Of a stretch of DNA of 22,811 nucleotides, positions 14,462 to 19,743 are shown piece by piece. Position 1 is the first letter of the stretch. The number at the start of each line of letters is the position of its first letter. The DNA is from Angelakisella sp. (GTDB lineage Bacteria > Bacillota > Clostridia > Oscillospirales > Ruminococcaceae). A program made the position numbers and the translations under genes. The notes beneath the pieces are model-generated. The model was not told where the DNA came from, ran no database searches, and worked only from the letters and a program-made list of their open reading frames with translations. The stretch spans positions 1 to 22,811 of the forward strand of contig JAAWGY010000008.1 of assembly GCA_022795575.1 (NCBI GenBank), read 5' to 3'.

Positions 14462-15475
14462 ATGGTGGAACAGATCGTCAATATCGAGCGGATGGAGCAC
14501 GCCATCACCCTCTTTGGCAGCCAGGATGAGAACATACGCCAGATCGAACAGACCTACGGCGTCTCGGTGGTTTTTCGGGGCACCGATATCAAGATCAGCG
14601 GCGAGGCCGAGGCGGTGATGGCCGCTGTCCGCTGTGTGGAGGGGCTGCTGAGCATGGTGGAGCAGGGGGAAAGCCTCACCAGCCAGAGCATCCGCTATGT
14701 GGCCTCCCTGGTGGAGGAGGGCAAGGAGCAGGAGGTCCGGGGGCTCAACCGGGACGTCATCTGCATCACCGCCAAGGGCAAGCCCCTAAAGGCCCGGACG
14801 CTGGGGCAGCAGGGGTATGTGGACGCCATCCGCCAAAGCACCATCACCTTCGGCATCGGCCCCGCCGGCACCGGCAAGACCTACCTGGCGGTGGCCATGG
14901 CGGTAAAGGCCTTCCGGGCCCACGACGTCAACCGCATCATCCTCACCCGGCCGGCGGTGGAGGCGGGGGAGAAGCTGGGCTTTCTGCCCGGCGACCTCCA
15001 GAACAAGGTGGACCCCTACCTGCGCCCCCTCTACGACGCCCTCTTTGATATGCTGGGGGCGGAAAGCTTCCAGAAGTACCAGGAGCGGGGCAACATCGAG
15101 GTGGCCCCCCTGGCCTATATGCGGGGCCGGACGCTGGACGACAGCTTTATCATCCTGGACGAGGCCCAAAACACCACGCCGGAGCAGATGAAGATGTTCC
15201 TGACCCGGCTGGGGGCGGGCTCCCGGGCGGTGATCACCGGGGACGTCACCCAAATCGACCTGCCCGACGCCCGGCGCAGCGGTCTGGTGGAGGCGGCAAA
15301 GATTCTGCGGGGGGTGGAGGACATCGCCATCATCCACTTTACCGAAAAGGACGTGGTGCGCCACAAGCTGGTGCAGGACATCATCCGGGCCTACGAGAAG
15401 TACTACAGCGACAGCCGCCGGGGCGCCCGGGACGCGAAACCCCCGCGCCGGTGGGAGGAGCGGGACAGAAGATAG
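14462..15475 (+). CDS. phoH: PhoH-like ATPase
   Basis: The protein has 337 residues (340 if the ATG at 14453 is used). An N-terminal KH-like part (about 1-60, GSQDENIRQIEQTYGVSVVFRG) precedes the P-loop ATPase, with Walker A GPAGTGKT (133-140) and Walker B FIILDEAQNTT (229-239). PhoH/YbeZ proteins bind RNA and ATP and act with YbeY in ribosome and RNA quality control. The start at 14462 is preferred because AAAGGAG is 11 bases away; it is only two bases from 14453. It opens the conserved phoH, ybeY, era, recO order and stops 40 bases before ybeY. Confidence 0.95.
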   Translation: MVEQIVNIERMEHAITLFGSQDENIRQIEQTYGVSVVFRGTDIKISGEAEAVMAAVRCVEGLLSMVEQGESLTSQSIRYVASLVEEGKEQEVRGLNRDVICITAKGKPLKARTLGQQGYVDAIRQSTITFGIGPAGTGKTYLAVAMAVKAFRAHDVNRIILTRPAVEAGEKLGFLPGDLQNKVDPYLRPLYDALFDMLGAESFQKYQERGNIEVAPLAYMRGRTLDDSFIILDEAQNTTPEQMKMFLTRLGAGSRAVITGDVTQIDLPDARRSGLVEAAKILRGVEDIAIIHFTEKDVVRHKLVQDIIRAYEKYYSDSRRGARDAKPPRRWEERDRR

Positions 15476-15515
15476 CCGACAGGAGAGAGGACAACAACGT
15501 AAGGGGGTAATATCG

Positions 15516-16025
15516 GTGGACAAGGTGAAGGTACAGATCACGAACCGGCAGAAGGAGGTCAAGATCCCGTCAGGGATCCGCCTGCTTATCCGCCGCTGCT
15601 GCAACGCGGTGCTGCGCACCGAGCAGTTCCAGGGCAGCGCGGAGGTCAGCGTCAGCTTCCTGAACAACGCCCAGATACGGGAGCTGAACCGGGACCACCG
15701 GGGTAAGGATATCGAAACCGACGTCCTCTCCTTCCCCATGGGGACAGACGGGGTTTATGACGTAAATATGGAGACAGGGGCCAGTATCCTGGGGGATATC
15801 GTCATCTCGGTGGAGCGGGCGGTCTCCCAGGCGGAGCTGTACGGCCACACCCTCCAGCGGGAGATCGGTTTTCTCACCGTCCACTCGATGCTCCACCTGC
15901 TGGGCTACGACCACGAGGCCGGCGGCCTGCCCGCCGTGCTGATGCGGGAAAAGGAGGAGGAGGTATTGACCGACCTGGGCCTGACCCGGGACAGCTCCTA
16001 TACCCTGCCCCGCATCCCCAACTAA
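15516..16025 (+). CDS. ybeY: YbeY endoribonuclease
   Basis: The protein has 169 residues, the normal length. The zinc-binding motif is HSMLHLLGYDH (H123, H127, H133), and the family's earlier signature TDVLSFPM is at 68-75. YbeY is a metal-dependent RNase that matures 16S rRNA 3' ends and takes part in ribosome quality control with PhoH and Era. It starts at GTG 15516 with AAGGGGG about eight bases upstream; no better ATG is available near the conserved N-terminus. The last base of its stop codon forms the first base of the palindromic element at 16025. The diacylglycerol kinase and cytidine deaminase genes often found between ybeY and era in Firmicutes are absent. Confidence 0.95.
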   Translation: MDKVKVQITNRQKEVKIPSGIRLLIRRCCNAVLRTEQFQGSAEVSVSFLNNAQIRELNRDHRGKDIETDVLSFPMGTDGVYDVNMETGASILGDIVISVERAVSQAELYGHTLQREIGFLTVHSMLHLLGYDHEAGGLPAVLMREKEEEVLTDLGLTRDSSYTLPRIPN

Positions 16026-16247
16026 GAACCTGTATTCACAGCCGTCTGGCGCAGTCAGGCCAAGTCTTTTTCCATCGGCCTAAGAGCCGCCTACGGCGGT
16101 TGGCCGATGGACGCACCTGCGGGTGCAGTCTGTCCTGCTGCGTAAAAAAACCTTGTAATACACCAAGTGTTCCGGCGGTTTTTTTGCCTTGCAGGGCAGA
16201 AAAATCCCTTGCCCTGCCTGCATCATCCGGCTATGAATACAGGTTCT
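16025..16247. repeat. MITE-like palindromic element between ybeY and era
   Basis: The ends are inverted repeats: AGAACCTGTATTCACAGCCG (16025-16044) and its reverse complement at 16228-16247 differ at one of 20 positions, and weaker pairing continues inward for about 28 bases. The centre holds a second palindrome around TTGTAATACACCAAGTG flanked by runs of seven A and seven T, the same core as in the element at 18825-18987. A 31-base segment at 16076-16106 is identical to 19388-19418. No target-site duplication and no coding frame are seen. The T run after the central hairpin could also terminate ybeY transcription. Confidence 0.8.
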
Positions 16248-16268
16248 GACAACCGAGAAGGAGCCGAT

Positions 16269-17204
16269 ATGGAAACAATAACGCAGCAGCCCCAGGCGGG
16301 GAGCCGCTCCGCCTTTATCGCCCTGGTGGGCAAGCCCAACGTGGGCAAAAGCAGCCTCCTGAACCGGCTGGTGGGGGAAAAGGTGGCCATCGTCACCCAA
16401 AAGCCCCAAACCACCCGCACCCGTATCACCGGGGTACTGACCAAGGAGGAAACCCAGCTGGTGTTTATCGATACCCCCGGCCTGCTAAAGGCCAAGGACG
16501 CCCTGGGACGGTATATGGTCAAGCAGGTCAACGACTCGGTGGCCGATGTGGACCTGGCGGTGCTGGTGACAGAGCCGGGGCCGGAGCTCTCCAAGGCGGA
16601 CGAGGAGCTGGTGGGGAGCTTCCGGCGGCTGAAGCTGCCCGCCATCGCCGTGGTAAACAAGGTGGATACCCTGGAGAAAAAGGAGGCCATGCTGGCAAAG
16701 CTTGCCGCGTTGGGGGCGGCCTACGACTTCCGCCACATCATCCCGGTAAGCGCCCTTACCGGGGAGGGGGTGGATACCCTGCTGGCCATCCTGATGGAAA
16801 GCGCCGGGGAGGGGGTCCACTTCTTCCCGGATGACGCCCTCACCGACCAGCCGGAGCGGGTGCTCTGCGCCGAGATGATCCGGGAGAAGATCCTGCTGCA
16901 TATGCGCCAGGAGATCCCCCACGGGGTGGCGGTGATGGTGGAGGAGATGAAGGACCGCCCCCCGGAGCAGTGCAGGGACGGGATCCCCATGGTGGATATC
17001 TCCGCGATGATCTACTGCGAGCGGGATGGCCACAAGGGGATGCTCATCGGCAAGGGGGGGCAGATGCTGCGGGCCATCGCCACAGAGGCCCGGCAGGATA
17101 TGGAGAGCTTCCTGGGGGTCAGGGTGAATCTCCAGTGCCGGGTTAAGGTCCGGGAGGCCTGGAAGAACAGCGAGCTACAGCTGCGCAGCTTCGGCTTCCG
17201 GTAA
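16269..17204 (+). CDS. era: GTPase Era
   Basis: The protein has 311 residues. GTPase motifs: G1 GKPNVGKS (21-28), G2 within KPQTTRTR (45-52), G3 DTPG (68-71), G4 NKVD (130-133), G5 SAL (161-163). The C-terminal KH domain binds the 3' end of 16S rRNA through GMLIGKGGQMLRAI (257-270). Era checks 30S subunit maturation. The start at 16269 has AGAAGGAG five bases upstream; upstream in-frame codons fall inside the palindromic element and are not coding. It is separated from ybeY by that element (243 bases), so the cluster may be split into two transcripts here. Confidence 0.97.
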   Translation: METITQQPQAGSRSAFIALVGKPNVGKSSLLNRLVGEKVAIVTQKPQTTRTRITGVLTKEETQLVFIDTPGLLKAKDALGRYMVKQVNDSVADVDLAVLVTEPGPELSKADEELVGSFRRLKLPAIAVVNKVDTLEKKEAMLAKLAALGAAYDFRHIIPVSALTGEGVDTLLAILMESAGEGVHFFPDDALTDQPERVLCAEMIREKILLHMRQEIPHGVAVMVEEMKDRPPEQCRDGIPMVDISAMIYCERDGHKGMLIGKGGQMLRAIATEARQDMESFLGVRVNLQCRVKVREAWKNSELQLRSFGFR

Positions 17205-17303
17205 CATACAACAGCTTCACGCTGTCCGGCTGTTTTCGGTCCTCCGCAAGGGGGAGGGGGAGGAGGCCGGGGCAGGGTGTTTTCGCTATGGGAGGGTATT
17301 TTC

Positions 17304-17837
17304 ATGCTGCATCTTTGGGCAACGGTAACTACCATCGCCAACACCGCCCTGGGGGTGGCGGGGCTGGGGGTGGCGGGGTACGCCATTACGGCAAAGCCCC
17401 AGTTTAGCGTCTTCTACTTTGGAGTGGCCTTTATCTGTGTGGCCTGCGCCATTGTGGGCTTTGTAAACCTCTGGTTTTTGAACGAGGCGGCGCGCCGCTA
17501 CGAGGAGAAGAACCGCCCCATCCGGGAGGAGCGGGAGCGGAAGCGGGCGGCGCGGGCCGCAAAGCGGGCGGAGCGGGAAGCGGCCCGGGAGGCCGCCCGG
17601 GCGGAGAAGGAGGCCGCCAAGGCCGAGGCAGAGCGGGAGGCCGCCGCCAGAGCGGAGGAGGAAGCCGCCGCCCAGGCCGGGCTGGTGCTTTTCTCCCAGA
17701 AGGACGAGGCGTCCCCGGAGGAGGAAGCGCCCCCTGTGTCCGCCCCGGGGGAACCGGATTACGGCCAGGCGGAGGCGCTTCCGGCTGCTTGTCAAGACAA
17801 AAATCCTGGAAACGCGGCCGGGGATTCCCAGTCATAA
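17304..17837 (+). CDS. Two-TM protein with Ala/Glu/Arg-rich coiled-coil tail, unknown function
   Basis: The protein has 177 residues. Two hydrophobic segments (about 6-28 and 35-58) are followed by a highly charged helix (about 63-128, repeats of EREAAREAARAEKEAAKAEA type) predicted to form a long single helix or coiled coil, then an acidic Pro-rich tail. The basic and acidic stretch should lie in the cytoplasm with both ends inside. The start at 17304 has GGGAGG eight bases before it. I do not recognise a family; the tail is low complexity, so resemblance to other charged helices would not be meaningful. It sits between era and yqzL-like/recO, a place where an extra membrane gene is not standard. 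Confidence 0.7.
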   Translation: MLHLWATVTTIANTALGVAGLGVAGYAITAKPQFSVFYFGVAFICVACAIVGFVNLWFLNEAARRYEEKNRPIREERERKRAARAAKRAEREAAREAARAEKEAAKAEAEREAAARAEEEAAAQAGLVLFSQKDEASPEEEAPPVSAPGEPDYGQAEALPAACQDKNPGNAAGDSQS

Positions 17838-17900
17838 CCACCAAGCAAGAGGCGCACACTGTAGCCAGAGACAATCTCTTGCGGAGGTGGGCGCAGAAGT

Positions 17901-18095
17901 ATGGGAGCACGGGAACAGGAGTGCTGGGAGCGGTTTTGCAGAACCGGCCTGATTGCGGACTACTTGGAGTACCGGGGGGCGGTGGACTGCCGCCGCGGAG
18001 CCCCGGAGGAGGGGCACGCCCCGGAGGAGGACAGCCGGTATGCAGCTTGGGACCAAAGGGGTGGTGCTCTCGGCCAAAAGCCTGGAGGAATTTGA
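17901..18095 (+). CDS. yqzL: YqzL-like small protein overlapping recO
   Basis: The protein has 64 residues. Its first part, CWERFCRTGLIADYLEYRGA (residues 8-27), fits the YqzL pattern W..F..TG....YL.Y, and the position between era and recO is where yqzL is found in Bacillus and Clostridia. Typical YqzL is only about 45-50 residues; here the frame continues with a charged, low-complexity tail and ends inside recO, overlapping it by 56 bases in a different frame. The ribosome site GGAGG (17883-17887) is 13 bases from the ATG, which is long. Function of the family is unknown. The N-terminal match is convincing; the tail may only reflect lack of an earlier stop. Confidence 0.7.
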   Translation: MGAREQECWERFCRTGLIADYLEYRGAVDCRRGAPEEGHAPEEDSRYAAWDQRGGALGQKPGGI

Positions 18096-18792
18096 CCGGG
18101 TGGTGGTGATCCTTACCGAAGGGGCGGGGGTGGTATCCGCCTATGCCAAGGGGGCCCGGCGGCAGAAGGGGAGCATGGCCCCGGCCACCGAGCAGCTGTC
18201 CTATGGGGACTTCCAGCTCTTCCGCAACCGGGAGCGGACCTATGTGGACCGGGCGGAGGCGGAGAACATCTTCTTTGGCATCCGGCAGGATATGGACCGG
18301 CTGACGCTGGCCAGCTACTTCTGCCAGCTTTGCCGGGAGCTGATCCCGGAGGGGGAGAGCCAGCCGGGGTACCTGCACCTGATGGTAAACACGCTGACGC
18401 TGCTGGACCGGGGCAGGATGCCGCTGAACCAGCTAAAGGCGGTGTTTGAGCTTCGGCTGCTGACAATGGCAGGGTATATGCCGGACCTGGTGGCCTGTGC
18501 CGGCTGCGGGGAGTTGGGGGAGGGGGGCATCTTTTTTGCCCCGGTTTCCGGGGTGGTATACTGCGGGGGCTGCTGCCCGGCGCCGGGGGTGGTGGCGACG
18601 GTGCCGGTGGCGCCGGGGGTGTTTGAGGCGATGCGGCATATCATCTACAGCGAGTTTGAGAGGCTGTTTGCCTTCCGGCTGCCGGAGGAGGGGCTGGCGC
18701 AGCTGGCCGGGGTAAGCGAGGCGTATTTGCTTGCCCAGGTGGAGCGGGTGCTGCCGGCGCTGAGCTTTTACAAAACGGTGTGCGGCAAATAG
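18040..18792 (+). CDS. recO: DNA repair protein RecO
   Basis: The protein has 250 residues. It has an N-terminal OB fold (about 1-80, GVVLSAKSLEEFDRVVVILTE and SAYAKGARR) and a C-terminal helical domain with a zinc site C153-x2-C156 and C175-x2-C178 (CAGCGELG, YCGGCCP). RecO loads RecA with RecR in recombination and anneals SSB-coated DNA. The start at 18040 has GGAGGAGG nine bases upstream; the frame is open further upstream but that part is shadowed by the YqzL-like gene. Translation is probably coupled to that gene by the 56-base overlap. Confidence 0.95.
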   Translation: MQLGTKGVVLSAKSLEEFDRVVVILTEGAGVVSAYAKGARRQKGSMAPATEQLSYGDFQLFRNRERTYVDRAEAENIFFGIRQDMDRLTLASYFCQLCRELIPEGESQPGYLHLMVNTLTLLDRGRMPLNQLKAVFELRLLTMAGYMPDLVACAGCGELGEGGIFFAPVSGVVYCGGCCPAPGVVATVPVAPGVFEAMRHIIYSEFERLFAFRLPEEGLAQLAGVSEAYLLAQVERVLPALSFYKTVCGK

Positions 18793-18824
18793 CAGGGCCT
18801 GCCCGCCAAAGGCCCGCAGGGCTA

Positions 18825-18987
18825 AGAAGCCGTAGCGGAGGCCGCTGCACCCAGCTTGACGGCAAATTTTCCGTCTGCCTTTGCCAAAAAAACTTGCAAT
18901 ACATCCAGTATTCCTGCGCTTTTTTGGCGTTGGCATACAGAAAATTAGCTCGCCAATCTGCGCACAGCGGCCTCCGCTACGGCTTCT
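18825..18987. repeat. Palindromic element with perfect 23-bp terminal inverted repeats
   Basis: Bases 18825-18847 (starting AGAAGCCGTAGCGG) are the exact reverse complement of 18965-18987 (ending ACGGCTTCT). Inside, both arms continue with partial pairing (AATTTTC..GT.TGCC, GCCAAAAAA) towards a central palindrome around CAATACATCCAGTATTCC. The whole 163-base unit could fold into one long hairpin. Related copies occur at 1-106, 16025-16247 (different end repeats) and 22715-22811. No open frame inside is credible. Confidence 0.85.
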
Positions 18988-18988
18988 A

Positions 18989-19063
18989 AAAGTTTCGGTC
19001 AAGCCTTTTCAAAGGCTTGCGGGTCCAGGGCAGAGCCCTGGGCGCTCCCCGCAGGGAGCGAAA
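18989..19063 (+). repeat. Hairpin-chain repeat module, copy 2
   Basis: Three perfect hairpins in a row: AAGCCTTT/AAAGGCTT (19001-19018), CCAGGGC/GCCCTGG (19025-19041) and CGCTCCC/GGGAGCG (19043-19060). The unit is the reverse complement of 115-187 at about 80% identity. It begins one base after the palindromic element ends. Confidence 0.8.
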
Positions 19064-19090
19064 GGCTTTGGAGCGGCTATGATGGCGGCG

Positions 19091-19246
19091 GGGCTTGTGG
19101 CAAGGGGAACGGCCCCTGCGGGGGGAACCCCTCCGTCGCCTGCGGGCGACACCTCCCCTTTCAGGGGAGGCACGGCCTAAGTGCCGCCTTCGGCGGTTGG
19201 CCGTGGGGGGCTGCTTCGCAGCCCTTTGGAGGGACGGCTTGCGGCT
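19091..19246 (+). repeat. Tandem hairpin-rich unit 1, upstream of mutS2
   Basis: The unit starts GGGCTTGTGGCAAGGGGAAC and contains successive hairpins (CCCCTGCGGGG, CGCCTGCGGGCG, CCTCCCCTTTCAGGGGAGG, GCCGCCTTCGGCGG, GGCTGCTTCGCAGCC), ending GGAGGGACGGCTTGCGGCT. It is directly followed by a second unit of the same design. Frames through it are products of the repeat and are not called as genes. Confidence 0.8.
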
Positions 19247-19460
19247 GGGTTTGTGGCAAAGGGTACGAGCCCTGCTGTTTGTAAGTACACTGCGGGGGAG
19301 CGGCCCCTGCGGGGGGAACCCCTTCGTCGCCTGCGGGCATCCCTCCGGGAACGTGCCCTGCGGGCAACCTCCCCTTTCAGGGGAGGCCGGCCTAAGAGCC
19401 GCCTACGGCGGTTGGCCGTGGGGCTGCTTCGCAGCCCTTTGGAGGGACGGCTTGCAGGCT
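19247..19460 (+). repeat. Tandem hairpin-rich unit 2, upstream of mutS2
   Basis: It starts GGGTTTGTGGCAAAGGG, matching unit 1, and carries two extra segments: about 36 bases after the start (TACGAGCCCTGCTGTTTG onward) and a further hairpin near 19339-19363. The shared CGGCCTAAGAGCCGCC segment (19388-19418, 31 bases) is identical to one inside the element at 16025-16247. Between here and 19614, remaining sequence holds a degenerate copy of the AATACA core (19508-19530, minus orientation) and a hairpin GGTGCT/AGCACC (19559-19579). Confidence 0.75.
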
Positions 19461-19614
19461 CTGGCTGGTGCTTATCGTTGGCCGTTTCTTTACAGGCCGT
19501 AGGCCGCTAAAAAAATATACCAAATGTATTGTGGGGGCAGGGCCATATTCAAATTTGCGGTGCTTTTTGTGGGAGCACCAACCAGCGGCCGGGGTTAGGA
19601 GTAGCCGCTTTCTC

Positions 19615-19730
19615 CCCAAAACAGCCCGCTGCGCGCCGCAGGCGCTGTAAGCGGGCGCATTTTGGGACCACCAGCCTAAAACCTATCCCACCCCACCAAC
19701 TACATAACCAACACATCAACCAAACAACAC
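19615..19730 (+). promoter_or_regulatory. Three-part hairpin and G-free leader of mutS2
   Basis: A 19-bp interrupted stem is made of CCCAAAA/TTTTGGG (19615-19621 with 19660-19666), GCCCGCT/AGCGGGC (19624-19630 with 19650-19656) and GCGCC/GGCGC (19633-19637 with 19641-19645). It is followed by 56 bases (19675-19730) with no G at all, then GAGG nine bases before the mutS2 ATG. No T run follows the hairpin, so it is not a standard terminator. No clear promoter was found. Function is unknown. Confidence 0.5.
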
Positions 19731-19743
19731 GAGGATAAAACAA

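Noticed and set aside
19297..19420. tRNA or other known structured RNA gene in the hairpin-rich region
   Set aside because: The folds are independent short hairpins with no cloverleaf, CCA or TTCGA-type T loop, and they recur as repeats.
18825..19460. CRISPR array
   Set aside because: Repeats are long, palindromic and directly abutting, with no regular unique spacers and no cas genes.
19095..19502. Open frames of 100 or more codons in the recO-mutS2 gap
   Set aside because: They run through tandem hairpin repeats, give repetitive peptides rich in Gly, Arg and Leu, exist in several frames at once and lack ribosome sites.
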